From the NCBI RefSeq assembly GCF_001681715.1, contig NZ_LNWY01000012.1, forward strand, positions 62,001 through 126,000: a stretch of 64,000 nt of DNA, in the 5' to 3' direction. Positions 7,345 through 16,737 of this stretch are shown one piece after another. The notes below the pieces were generated by a model. The model searched no databases, had not been told where the DNA came from, and saw only the letters and a list, made by a program, of their open reading frames with translations. The position numbers and the translations under genes were made by a program. How positions within the stretch are numbered: position 1 is the first letter of the stretch; the number at the start of each line of letters is the position of its first letter. The stretch comes from Tritonibacter mobilis (lineage in GTDB: Bacteria; Pseudomonadota; Alphaproteobacteria; Rhodobacterales; Rhodobacteraceae).

Positions 7345-9855
7345 CTACCGGTCCGCGTCCCCATCTTCGTCGGGCGACAGATCGGCGAGATCCGGCTTTG
7401 GCGGCGCTGACGTCTGTGGCTCTGATACCGGGGATGAAGGCGTGGTCTTTATCTCCGGCGCAGATGTGCCGGACTGCAGCGCCTCGGGATTTCGAATCCA
7501 GATATCGCGCTGTGCGAATGGGATCTCGATCCCTTCTTCATCGAACCGTTTGGCGATCTCGTAGTTCATATCGGATTTCACCGAGAGCACCCAGTTTACA
7601 TCCCGCAGGATCGCCCGGATCTCGAAATCAAGACTATCTGCGCCAAAGCCCTGAAACACCACCGATGGCGGTGGGTTCATCAGCACCATCGGATGCGATT
7701 TCGCCACTTCGGAGAGGATCTCCTCAACCTTGCGAGGGTTGGTGCCATAGGCCACCCCGACAGGCACAATCACCCGCCCCACGGTATTGCCACGGGTGTA
7801 ATTGGTCACTGTGCCCGAAATCAGATCCGAGTTCGGAACAATCACATCGGTGCGGTCGAAGGTCTCAATCCGGGTGGAACGCACAGAGATATCGCGCACA
7901 TAGCCCATGAGACCGCCCACTTCGATCCAGTCCCCTTTGGAAACCGGGCGCTCGATCAACAAAATGATGCCCGACACAAAGTTCGACACGATGGTCTGCA
8001 GGCCAAAACCGATACCGACGGATAGCGCACCAGCCACAATCGCCAGCGAAGACAGATCCAGCCCTGCGGTCGACACCGCGATCAACGCCGACAGGAATAT
8101 CCCGATATAGCCGACACCCGACACAATGGCGTTCTGCCCGCCGGGGTCGATCTTGGTTTTTGGCAAGAGTGACGAGCGCAGGCTGCCTTGCAGGAGCCGC
8201 GTCAGCACATAGCCGCCCGCAAAGATCACCACAAAAGTCAGGAAGATCGTCGGAGAAATCTTGGTATCCCCGATGTCAAAGCCCTCAAGGAAGCGCGACC
8301 AAAGCTCGGTGAGATCAGAGGTCCGCGCGCCCCAGATCAGCGCAAAGAACGGCAGCGAGACCAGAGCCAGCACAAAGCCGGTCATTACCGCAAACAGCGA
8401 ATCCTCTGCCCCTTGGCTGTTGCGCGTCACCCATCCGTAGATATCGGATAGGAAACGCTGCAAAATCATCAGGGTCGTGACCAGCGCAAGCGTCAGGATC
8501 ACCGGATAAACGATTGCGATTGCGGCATTAATATACCCCAGCGCGCCTAAAACAGGCGCGATGAGTGCCAAAACAAACACCACGCGACGCAACAGCGACA
8601 TCGCCCGGCTTGCACCGGCAGCGATTGCGCCTTCGTCATCGTCACTGCCGTTATCACGTTCCTCCTGACGGCGTTGACGCACGCGGATGCGGTTCAACCG
8701 AACCAAGAGCAGCGAAGCCAGCAGGATGAGCGGCCAACTCAGGACCGCATAGGTGCCATCTGCAAAATTCTCAATCGTATCGAGCCGGTCCAGCATCAAC
8801 TGCATCACCAGCACCAGCGCCAGCGACACAAGGATAACCCGGACCTGCCGCTGAAAGCGCGGCTCAAACGGGATCAACTCATTGGTGATTTCATAGACAT
8901 AAAGCCGTTCCCCCAACCAGTGAGAGGCAAACAGGATCAGGGACCAAAGCGGGACATCGTCCAACAACAGCGTACCGCGCACGCCAAGGACTCCCGACAG
9001 GTCAATGGCCCTGACCAGCAGCACCGTCCCGACATAGGGCAACAGGACCTGCAGAAGAGATACGATAAAGCGCCACACCCCGGTGCCGCGCCATCCCAAC
9101 TCGCGCAGGTAACTCCCGGCCCGCCGCGCCCAATGGCGGCCACGGCCCAGCAACAGCAGAGCGCCCGCTGTTAGCAGAAGGATCACGGGCAAACGGCTGC
9201 GAATGCTCTCCCGCGTCGCAGGGTTCGAGAGAAGCCCTACGGTCTCATGCCAAAACGCGCCCAGTACTTTTGCGGTATCTGCAAGAGCCGCTGGCCAGTT
9301 TTCAGGGTTCAACGGCATCGGGACGCGTTCCAACAGCGTGCGTGTGGCACGCTCCCGGATCAGCTTGTCAATCTCGGTGATCAGCCCCTGCGCCCGGCTG
9401 TAACCCAGATCAGCCAAGACCTGAGGCGCGCTCAGTGTTGCTAGCTGTGACTGAAGCTCTTGGCGCAGTTTGGCGATATTTTCTGGCTCGCTGCCGCTGT
9501 CATCCGGAGCAGGCCCGAGCGCATCAATCTGCGCCCGCAACGTCTTTAACCGGTCTGCATTCTGGTTTCCGGCATCCAGAAACTGCTGGCGGTATTCGGT
9601 CAACTCGACCCGCAGCGCCTCCAGCGCGCCGTTTGACGCGCGACGGGCATCCAGCACCCGCTCCGCCCGATCAGCGGTGCGCTGCCACGCGTCGTAGTAT
9701 TCGCCCAATTCGCCGGACGCCACGGTTTGAGCCAGATCGCGCGCTTCGGTCAGGCGCGTTTGATCACCATCGGTTTGCGCAGCGGCCGCAAGTGGCACAA
9801 GAAAACAGGTCAGCCATAGAAGGCCGACCTGAAGAAACGTTCTAAAGTTAGTCAT
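7345..9855 (-). CDS. MscS-family mechanosensitive channel with DUF3772-type periplasmic domain
   Basis: An 836-residue inner-membrane protein. A signal peptide (MTNFRTFLQVGLLWLTCFLV) leads into a periplasmic coiled helical region up to about residue 200, resembling DUF3772. A long set of transmembrane helices follows (about 210-560), then the MscS pore and beta domain with GIGFGLQTIVSNFVSG and GDWIEVGGLMGYV. The acidic, proline-rich C-terminal tail (about 790-836) looks disordered. Large MscS relatives of this layout are thought to open under hypo-osmotic membrane tension. The gene begins 5 bases after the cysK stop, so they are probably co-transcribed, and it ends at a clear terminator. Confidence 0.92.
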   Translation of the reverse strand: MTNFRTFLQVGLLWLTCFLVPLAAAAQTDGDQTRLTEARDLAQTVASGELGEYYDAWQRTADRAERVLDARRASNGALEALRVELTEYRQQFLDAGNQNADRLKTLRAQIDALGPAPDDSGSEPENIAKLRQELQSQLATLSAPQVLADLGYSRAQGLITEIDKLIRERATRTLLERVPMPLNPENWPAALADTAKVLGAFWHETVGLLSNPATRESIRSRLPVILLLTAGALLLLGRGRHWARRAGSYLRELGWRGTGVWRFIVSLLQVLLPYVGTVLLVRAIDLSGVLGVRGTLLLDDVPLWSLILFASHWLGERLYVYEITNELIPFEPRFQRQVRVILVSLALVLVMQLMLDRLDTIENFADGTYAVLSWPLILLASLLLVRLNRIRVRQRRQEERDNGSDDDEGAIAAGASRAMSLLRRVVFVLALIAPVLGALGYINAAIAIVYPVILTLALVTTLMILQRFLSDIYGWVTRNSQGAEDSLFAVMTGFVLALVSLPFFALIWGARTSDLTELWSRFLEGFDIGDTKISPTIFLTFVVIFAGGYVLTRLLQGSLRSSLLPKTKIDPGGQNAIVSGVGYIGIFLSALIAVSTAGLDLSSLAIVAGALSVGIGFGLQTIVSNFVSGIILLIERPVSKGDWIEVGGLMGYVRDISVRSTRIETFDRTDVIVPNSDLISGTVTNYTRGNTVGRVIVPVGVAYGTNPRKVEEILSEVAKSHPMVLMNPPPSVVFQGFGADSLDFEIRAILRDVNWVLSVKSDMNYEIAKRFDEEGIEIPFAQRDIWIRNPEALQSGTSAPEIKTTPSSPVSEPQTSAPPKPDLADLSPDEDGDADR

Positions 9856-9860
9856 TGGGT

Positions 9861-10895
9861 TCAGACGTCCTCGAACACGCCCGGAATAGATGCCGGGGTA
9901 TGGGTCATCCAGTCCGGAACTGGCAGGCCCTTGTCCTTTAGGAATTCGGGGTTAAAGAGCTTGGATTGATAGCGGGTGCCATAGTCACACAGCACCGTGA
10001 CGATGGTGTGACCTGGTCCCATTTCTTTCGCCAGACGCACCGCACCGGCGATATTGATGCCGGACGAGCCCCCCAGAACCAAGCCTTCATCGTGCAGCAG
10101 ATCAAAGACATAAGGCAGCGCCTCTGCATCAGGGATCTGGTAATTGAAGTCCGGCTTCAACCCTTCAAGGTTCTTGGTGATGCGCCCCTGACCGATTCCC
10201 TCGGTGATGGAGGAGCCTTCGGATTTCAGCTCGCCTGAGGTGTAGTAAGAATAGAGGGCCGCGCCGTTAGGATCCGCAAGGCCGATCTTCACGCCCTTGG
10301 GCTGCAGCGCCTCGGCGATACCGGCAAGCGTGCCGCCAGAGCCAACCGCACAAATAAAGCCATCGACCTTGCCACCTGTCTGTTCCCAGATCTCAGGACC
10401 AGTGGTTTCTACATGCGCCTGACGGTTGGCGATATTGTCGAACTGGTTTGCCCAAATGGCCCCATTTGGTTCGGTTTTCGCAAGCTCATATGCCAAACGT
10501 TCCGAATAACGAACATAATTGTTCGGATTTTTATAGGGTGCTGCGGGCACCTGTACCAATTGCGCGCCCGCCAGACGCAGCATGTCTTTCTTTTCTTCAG
10601 ACTGGGTTTCCGGGATCACAATCACCGTCTTGAACCCCATCGAGGCCCCGACCAGCGCCAGTCCGATACCGGTGTTGCCCGCCGTACCTTCAACAATGGT
10701 GCCGCCGGGTTTCAAATCACCACGGGCGATAGCGTCCTTGATAATATAGAGCGCAGCGCGATCCTTGACGGATTGGCCGGGGTTCAGAAACTCCGCCTTG
10801 CCAAGAATTTCGCAGCCGGTTTCTTCGCTGACTTTGTTCAGTCGGATCAGAGGGGTATGACCGACAGCATCGGCCAGATCGCGTGCAATGCGCAT
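9861..10895 (-). CDS. cysK: Cysteine synthase A (O-acetylserine sulfhydrylase)
   Basis: PLP enzyme that makes cysteine from O-acetylserine and sulfide. I take the ATG at 10895, preceded by AAAGGGAA; the longer frame to 11048 adds 51 residues not typical of the family. The PLP lysine is in LNPGQSVKDRAAL (Lys44), with the phosphate loop EGTAGNTGIGLAL and the glycine loop GSGGTLAGI. At 344 residues it is a little longer than E. coli CysK. The gene lies downstream of trgA on the same strand. In Rhodobacter sphaeroides, cysK and trgAB were linked to high-level tellurite resistance, which this neighbourhood recalls. Confidence 0.95.
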   Translation of the reverse strand: MRIARDLADAVGHTPLIRLNKVSEETGCEILGKAEFLNPGQSVKDRAALYIIKDAIARGDLKPGGTIVEGTAGNTGIGLALVGASMGFKTVIVIPETQSEEKKDMLRLAGAQLVQVPAAPYKNPNNYVRYSERLAYELAKTEPNGAIWANQFDNIANRQAHVETTGPEIWEQTGGKVDGFICAVGSGGTLAGIAEALQPKGVKIGLADPNGAALYSYYTSGELKSEGSSITEGIGQGRITKNLEGLKPDFNYQIPDAEALPYVFDLLHDEGLVLGGSSGINIAGAVRLAKEMGPGHTIVTVLCDYGTRYQSKLFNPEFLKDKGLPVPDWMTHTPASIPGVFEDV

Positions 10896-11163
10896 GAAAT
10901 TCCCTTTCGCTCGTTCCCTTTTGATGTAGCCGGGGGCACGCACGATCACAAGGGTCGTCAGCAGCGACAGGCAAGCCTTTGCGATGTCTTCGACCTTTTG
11001 CGCGCGAAGACGGTTCCATCGCGGCGTGCGCCACCGCAAAACCATCATCTGAAGACCGCCCCAAGCGGTACATTGTCCATCAATGGAATGAATTCAAAGA
11101 ACGCGCTGACTTACCTGCGGAGTTGCGATGTTTTCACGACATCACATCAGTCTGGCAGGTGTT

Positions 11164-11604
11164 TCACTTCCAGCGTTTACTGGCAAACTCGGTCACCAGC
11201 CCCACCAATGTTCCGCCAACAACCAAAGTGACGAGAACGGTCGGAACGGCCATCACAAAGAAATACTCAAGTGCGATGGTAAATATCGCAGCCAGTGCTT
11301 CAAACGGTCCGTCGTAGATATTCCGCTTCGCAAGGCGAAACATCTCAACTGCGCCCTGAATGATCAAAGCCCAAATCACCAAGACCGCCATCCCGGTCAG
11401 GCCGTTGTTGATGCCCGGAACGAAACCGCGCCCGGCGCGCCGTCCCATCACTTTCCACCCGGCCACCAGAGCGAGCCCTACATTTACATGGGTAAAATAG
11501 CCAAAATCTGTGGACTCGGGCATCAAAGGCATGATTTGCCCTGAAACGACGAACGCCAATAGAGCGAGGGCAACAGAGGCCACGAGGTGTGCGGCGGTAG
11601 GCAT
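11164..11604 (-). CDS. trgA: TrgA family membrane protein
   Basis: A 146-residue inner-membrane protein from the ATG at 11604 (MPTAAHLVASVALALLAFVV). Four hydrophobic segments can be seen at about residues 5-25, 40-57, 68-90 and 108-138. The TrgA-like feature is a conserved GYFTHVNVGLALVAGWKVMGRR region between helices 1 and 2. TrgA was found in Rhodobacter sphaeroides as part of a tellurite-resistance locus; its biochemical role is unknown. Here it lies between the photolyase gene and cysK on one strand. No trgB homologue is visible in the window. Confidence 0.82.
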   Translation of the reverse strand: MPTAAHLVASVALALLAFVVSGQIMPLMPESTDFGYFTHVNVGLALVAGWKVMGRRAGRGFVPGINNGLTGMAVLVIWALIIQGAVEMFRLAKRNIYDGPFEALAAIFTIALEYFFVMAVPTVLVTLVVGGTLVGLVTEFASKRWK

Positions 11605-11724
11605 GGATTTGATTTTCCTGATGTCTGCTCGATTGCCCGTAAGGCTAAGCGCAGCTGAGCCACAAATCCAGCGCAAACCCCAAGTCGCCGCGCGCTTTTA
11701 TCTGTGGCTCAGGGCCAAATAGGA

Positions 11725-13149
11725 TCAACTTTTGTCCCTGCTGTCGTGATACGCCTCCAGCGCCCGTTCACGGCCGCGTTTGAGATCGATAATCGGCCGC
11801 GCGCGTGTGTCTTTTGGACTCAACTCCCAACTCATTGGCGTGGCCGCAAAGAAATCCGTCGCAGTCTGGGGCGGGTCCGACTGCCCCTCTGCCAACCAAT
11901 TGCGCACGTAGCGCCCTTTGGGGTCGAACTTATCCAATTGGCCATCGGGGTTGAAAATCCGAAAGAAAGGCGCGGCATCCGGCCCCGATCCGGCCACCCA
12001 TTGCCAGCCCATGGCATTGGACGCAGGATCCCAGTCCACCAAACAGTCCTCAAACCACTGCATCCCGAATTTCCAATGAATCATCAGATGCTTGGTCAGG
12101 AAACTTGCCACAATCATCCGGGCGCGATTGTGCATTTTACCGGTGACATAGAGCTCTCGCATTGCGGCATCAACAAAATCATAGCCCGTTTGCCCTTGCT
12201 GCCAGCGCAAGAGCGCCTCGCCCGGGTCGTCTTGCCATGGAAAACCGTCCCATTCCTCGCGCCAGTTGCGGGTCAGGATATGCGGCGAGTGATACATCAG
12301 GTGATAGGCAAACTCGCGCCAGACCACCTCTTTGAGGAAATGCTCCGCACCCTGTTTGCCGTCCCGCATCGCCTGCGCGCCCAGATGCCACATTCGGTGC
12401 GGGCTGATTTCACCCCAGGCAAGGTTTTCCGACAGCTCTGACGTGGCCGCGCGCCCCGGAAAGTCCCGATCAGGCTTATAGGTGGCGACACGCTCCTCAA
12501 GGAAGCGGTCCAGTTGCTCCAGCGCCGCGTCCTCACCCACCCGGCAATATCCCGCGACGATCTCAGCGCCGCGACGCATGGCAGCACTCATGTTGTAATC
12601 CGCAAGCTCGTCCGTTGCGGGCCACGCATCCGGCTTTGGCAGGTGTGCGGGCGCATCAATCAGACCCTCGACCTCGCGGTCGCGCACGGCCTTCCAGAAC
12701 GGCGTGTAGACCTTATACATGCCGCCGTCTTTGGTCTCGACTGTCCAGGGTTCGAACATCAGTCTCCCCCCGGTGGATTTTACCGTAATATCAGCGGCTT
12801 TGAGCTGTTCCTTGATCTCGGTGTCGCGTTTAATCGCCTCTGGATCATAGAGCCGGGACCAGATCACATGACCGGCTCCGCTCTCTTTGATGACCTCGCG
12901 CAACACCGCAAGCGCGTCCCCCTTTCGCAGGGTCAATCGACTGCCGTGCCCCTCGAGCGTTTTGGCAAAACGTTCAAGCCCAAGCCCAAGCCGAAACTTT
13001 GGAGCAGCGCCCAGGGCCTCGTCTTGAGGGTCGTGGATATAAAGCGGAATGATCGGTCCGCCCGTCTCCAGTGCCGCCGTCAGGGCCGGATTGTCACGCA
13101 GGCGCAGGTCGCGCCTGATCCACCAGATCACCGGTCGGGTGTCAGCCAT
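11725..13149 (-). CDS. phrB: Deoxyribodipyrimidine photolyase (CPD class I type)
   Basis: A 474-residue FAD-dependent, light-driven DNA repair enzyme for cyclobutane pyrimidine dimers. The N-terminal alpha/beta antenna domain begins [16 protein letters not shown]. The C-terminal FAD domain has [64 protein letters not shown] and [18 protein letters not shown], all typical of class I photolyases. The same family contains cryptochromes, but the intact repair-type FAD blocks favour photolyase. It is first in a same-strand run phr-trgA-cysK-MscS with gaps of about 120, 268 and 5 bases. Confidence 0.94.
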   Translation of the reverse strand: [474 protein letters not shown]

Positions 13150-13179
13150 GGTCAGTCATAGTCCTTGCTCAATCAGATG

Positions 13180-14397
13180 TTACAGGACGCGATCTAGGGC
13201 CTCGATCAGCGCTGTCACCTCCGATTGATCGGTATAATGGGTAAAACTCAGCCGCAGTACGCCTTCGGACGGGTCCACCCCCATCGCATTGAGCGCCCGC
13301 ACCGCATAAAAATCACCACCGCCGGCCATGATACCCAGCTCGGCCAGTTGTTTTGCCACCGGCTCTGCCGCACGCCCCAGCGCAAGTGCCACGGTCGGTG
13401 CGCGATCCTCAGCCGCCGAAGGGCCAAGCAGCCGGATGTCATTGCGATCCTTCACGGCGTCCAGAAGCGGCTGCAACAGGACAATTTCGCGTTGCCGCAT
13501 CAGGTCGTGCACAAAGGTCCCCATGGCTGCGCCCTTGGTTTCCGTCGCACCGTGATGGGCGGCGAGTGCTTCAAAATAGTCGACCATTCCGGCACAAGCG
13601 GCGACCTGCGCATGATCCGGCCCTGCCGGGGTAAAACGCTTGTAGGGCACATCCGCGTTGAAATAATGCGCCTGATTGGGCAGCAGCTCAGCGAGCGCCG
13701 GGTTGATGACCGTGATCCCCTGATGCGGGCCATAGGTTTTATAGGCTGAAAACAGATAGATATCTGGCCCCAGCTCACCCACATTTGGCAGGCCATGCGG
13801 CGCGTAAGAGACCCCGTCGACACAAACAAAGGCCCCGGCGGCATGCGCCAGCGCGGTTATTTCGGTCACCGGATTGATTTCACCGACGACATTGGAGCAA
13901 TGGGGAAAACACACCAACCGGACATTTTCATCCAAAAGCTCTTCCAGCGCAGTTGGGTCTAGATGACCCGTCGCCGAATCGATCTGCCATTCCAGAACCT
14001 CAATGCCCTCGTCCACCAGACGACGCCACGGACCGGAGTTCGCCTCATGATCCTGATTGGTGACGATGATCTTCTCGCCCGGTTTCAGAAATTTACGAAA
14101 GGCCTGTGCCAGAACATAGGTGTTTTGCGTCGTCGAGGGACCAAAGCTCACATCTTGGGCACCGACACCAAGAAGTGCCGCCAGACGGCTGCGCGCTTCG
14201 TCCATTTCAGCCCCCGCAACCTGCGAGGCCGCATACGGCGCGTAGGGCTGGACCTTGTGTTCCGTGTAAAACCGGAACAGGCGATCAATCACCTGACGGC
14301 AGGTATAAGACCCGCCTGCATTTTCAAAAAAGGCCTGGCCTTGCAGTGCGGCCTGATCGAATGCTGGAAACTGTTTGCGGACAAAATCGATATCCAT
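13180..14397 (-). CDS. Class V aminotransferase-fold PLP enzyme (cysteine desulfurase-like, active-site Cys not seen)
   Basis: A 405-residue fold-type I PLP enzyme from the ATG at 14397; an upstream in-frame start at 14463 is possible but adds a basic, atypical leader. The PLP lysine is in YLFSAYKTYGPHQG (Lys220), with the aspartate block VCVDGVSYAPHGLP. NifS/SufS proteins carry a C-terminal loop with a catalytic cysteine, and I find none at the matching place (GGGDFYAVRALNAMG). Family annotation would be cysteine desulfurase-like, but a lyase or epimerase reaction is equally possible. Substrate unknown. Confidence 0.82.
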   Translation of the reverse strand: MDIDFVRKQFPAFDQAALQGQAFFENAGGSYTCRQVIDRLFRFYTEHKVQPYAPYAASQVAGAEMDEARSRLAALLGVGAQDVSFGPSTTQNTYVLAQAFRKFLKPGEKIIVTNQDHEANSGPWRRLVDEGIEVLEWQIDSATGHLDPTALEELLDENVRLVCFPHCSNVVGEINPVTEITALAHAAGAFVCVDGVSYAPHGLPNVGELGPDIYLFSAYKTYGPHQGITVINPALAELLPNQAHYFNADVPYKRFTPAGPDHAQVAACAGMVDYFEALAAHHGATETKGAAMGTFVHDLMRQREIVLLQPLLDAVKDRNDIRLLGPSAAEDRAPTVALALGRAAEPVAKQLAELGIMAGGGDFYAVRALNAMGVDPSEGVLRLSFTHYTDQSEVTALIEALDRVL

Positions 14398-14473
14398 GGT
14401 GCGGCGCGTGCTCCCTTTGCGGATCAATGACGCGATGAGTGCAATTTCACGCCGCAAGATCAAGCCCGGAAAC

Positions 14474-14504
14474 GCCTCGGCGCGGCGCTAAGACGCGCCG
14501 AGGC
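14474..14504 (-). terminator. Hairpin after acuI, probable terminator of the DMSP operon
   Basis: A perfect 11-bp stem GCCTCGGCGCG (14474-14484) / CGCGCCGAGGC (14494-14504) with a 9-base loop lies 27 bases past the acuI stop. On the minus strand only GTTT follows, so the U-tract is weak. Position and strength of the stem support a terminator. Confidence 0.65.
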
Positions 14505-14531
14505 ATGGTAATTTACCGGATTACTGGAGTC

Positions 14532-15527
14532 TTAGCGGTTTAGATCGACAACAACCCGCCCTTGCACCTGCCCCGCAAGAATATCCGCGCCGAGCTTTGG
14601 CAGATCCGCTAGCGTCGCGGGGTGCACCATCGCGTCGAGTTTCTCCATCGGCAAGTCAGTTGCAATCCGCTGCCATGCACGCTGACGGTTCTCAAACGGC
14701 TGCATCACGGAATCGATGCCCAAGAGGTTCACGCCGCGCAGCAGGAACGGGATCACGGTTGCCGGAAGCGCCGCGCCACCCGCCAGCCCCACCGCCGCAA
14801 CCGAAGCGCCGTATTTCATCTGGCCCAGCACCCGCGCCAACATGTCGCCGCCAACGGCATCGACGCAACCTGCCCAGGTTTCACTCTCCAGCGGTCGTTT
14901 GACGGTCTCGTTCAGATCCGCGCGCGGCACGATCTGGGTCGCGCCAAGGCTCTTGAGGTAGTCCGCCGTCTCTGGCCGCCCAGTGACCGCCGCCACCTCA
15001 TAGCCCAGATGCGCAAGGATTGCGGTCGCCACCGATCCGACACCGCCCGCAGCACCCGTGACCAGCACCGGGCCGTTCTCTGGTTTCAGACCGTGGTCTT
15101 CCAGCGCCATCACCGCCAGCATTGCGGTGAAACCCGCCGTCCCCACCGCCATGGCCTGACGCGACGTGATCCCATCCGGCAGTGGCACCAGCCAATCCGC
15201 CTTGACCCGCGCCTTTTGGGAATAGCCGCCCCAATGGGCCTCTCCCACGCGCCAACCGGTCAGCACCACCTTGTCGCCGGGTTTGTAGCGATCATCCGAT
15301 GATGCCTCGATGGTGCCTGCAAAATCGATCCCCGGCACATGTGGATAATTGCGCACCAACCCGCCGCCCTTCGCGCTGAGGCAGAGGCCGTCCTTGTAAT
15401 TCACAGTGGAATACTCGACCGCAACGGTGACCTCTGCCTCGGGCAGATCTTCTAGCGTCAGGTCCTGAATGTCAGCAGACGCCTTGCCGCTCTCGCTGTC
15501 CTGCGTCATCACTAGTGCTTTGAACAT
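14532..15527 (-). CDS. acuI: Acryloyl-CoA reductase, MDR family
   Basis: A 331-residue NADPH-dependent medium-chain dehydrogenase/reductase of the YhdH/AcuI type, which reduces acryloyl-CoA to propionyl-CoA. Visible blocks are VEYSTVNYKDGLCL, the GROES-like VPGIDFAGTIEAS, the nucleotide-binding VTGAAGGVGSVATAILAHLG (about 160-180), and ATVIPFLLRGVNLLGIDSV near the end. No zinc ligands are apparent, as expected for this subgroup. It follows dmdA by 14 bases on the same strand. Linkage and co-transcription of acuI with dmdA are known in Ruegeria pomeroyi, where AcuI removes toxic acrylate made from DMSP. That linkage supports the assignment. Confidence 0.95.
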   Translation of the reverse strand: MFKALVMTQDSESGKASADIQDLTLEDLPEAEVTVAVEYSTVNYKDGLCLSAKGGGLVRNYPHVPGIDFAGTIEASSDDRYKPGDKVVLTGWRVGEAHWGGYSQKARVKADWLVPLPDGITSRQAMAVGTAGFTAMLAVMALEDHGLKPENGPVLVTGAAGGVGSVATAILAHLGYEVAAVTGRPETADYLKSLGATQIVPRADLNETVKRPLESETWAGCVDAVGGDMLARVLGQMKYGASVAAVGLAGGAALPATVIPFLLRGVNLLGIDSVMQPFENRQRAWQRIATDLPMEKLDAMVHPATLADLPKLGADILAGQVQGRVVVDLNR

Positions 15528-15541
15528 ATTGATCTCTCTCG

Positions 15542-16657
15542 TTAATTCCAGAAATTCTCATGGACGGTCGCAGGACGCATTCCGTCCGGTGTCTCAACCT
15601 CGACCTGCGTGCCCGCGTCCCAATGGGTCATCTTCACCATGCCGATGGCGACATTGGTGGTATGATCGGGCGACCATGTGGCCGAGGACACACGCCCCAC
15701 CCGGCGGCCATTGGCATAGAGCGGCCAAAAGCGATCACAGGGCGGCACCGCGTCGCCCGCAATGGCGATGGGGCGGATCTGCTGCACCGGACCTTCCTTG
15801 GCCACCCGCAACAAGGCGTCGCGCCCGATACAGCCGATGGCAGTATGGGTGTTGCAGAACCGGCCCAGCCCGCATTCATGCGGCGTGTTGTCGTCGGTCA
15901 TGTCGTTGCCGTAACTCAGCAGGCCACTTTCGATCCGTTCGATCAGGTTCGGACAACCTGCCCGCACCTCCAGATCCGCGCCCGCCTCAAACAGCCGATG
16001 CCAAAGCGGCATGCCGATGTCGCTGCCCTCAACGTAGATCTCGAAACCGCCCTGTTTCGAGTAGCCCGAGCGCGCCACCACCAGATCGCGCCCCTCGAAC
16101 TGATATACGCCAAAGCGAAAAAACCGGATCGCGCGCACGGTCTCGCCAAAGACACGCGCCATCAGATCCTCGGCCTTTGGTCCCTGAATTGCGAGCGGTG
16201 AGACATCCGGCTCATCCACCAGCACATCCAACCGCCAGCCATTGGCGATGCCTTTGACCCAATAGAGAAGATCACTGTCGGCGATGGAGATCCACCAGCG
16301 GTCCTCGGCCAGTTTCACCGCCACCGGGTCATTCAGCATGCCGCCGGTTTCATCCACGATAGGCACATAATAGCACTGACCGGCCATCATGCAGCGCAGA
16401 TCGCGCGGGGTCAGCATCTGCATCAGGCGCCCCGCATCAGGGCCGCGCAGCTCCACCTGCCGCTCGCAGGCCACGTCCCAGACCTGAACATGGCGTTTGA
16501 GGTGGTGATAGTCCGCCTCTACGCTCTCGAACACGGTCGGAAGCAGCATGTGGTTGTAGACGGTGTAGCCTTTGACGCCTGCGGCCTCCACACCCTCCGA
16601 AAACGGTGTGCGGCGCAGGCGGCGGGACAGGGAAATTCCGGGTTGAAACAGTGCCAT
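15542..16657 (-). CDS. dmdA: Dimethylsulfoniopropionate demethylase
   Basis: Cytoplasmic, tetrahydrofolate-dependent enzyme of the GcvT fold that removes a methyl group from DMSP to give methylmercaptopropionate. The start is taken at 16657, preceded by GAAAGGGATCGCC; a start 15 bases upstream is possible. The 371-residue length fits. DmdA-like features are RRTPFSEGVEAAGVKGYTVY at the N-terminus, the YNHMLLP segment, SDLLYWVKGIANG in the middle, and ESGLLSYGNDMTDDNTPHEC. Neighbours reinforce the call: acuI lies 14 bases downstream and a GntR regulator is divergent at the far end of the unit. Closely related glycine-cleavage T proteins differ in the N-terminal blocks. Confidence 0.94.
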   Translation of the reverse strand: MALFQPGISLSRRLRRTPFSEGVEAAGVKGYTVYNHMLLPTVFESVEADYHHLKRHVQVWDVACERQVELRGPDAGRLMQMLTPRDLRCMMAGQCYYVPIVDETGGMLNDPVAVKLAEDRWWISIADSDLLYWVKGIANGWRLDVLVDEPDVSPLAIQGPKAEDLMARVFGETVRAIRFFRFGVYQFEGRDLVVARSGYSKQGGFEIYVEGSDIGMPLWHRLFEAGADLEVRAGCPNLIERIESGLLSYGNDMTDDNTPHECGLGRFCNTHTAIGCIGRDALLRVAKEGPVQQIRPIAIAGDAVPPCDRFWPLYANGRRVGRVSSATWSPDHTTNVAIGMVKMTHWDAGTQVEVETPDGMRPATVHENFWN

Positions 16658-16737
16658 GGCGATCCCTTTCATGGCCCGAGTGCGAGGGGAGCGGCGGGCA
16701 TAGGTGACCGCCGCCCAATGTCACAGAAGACGCGCGA

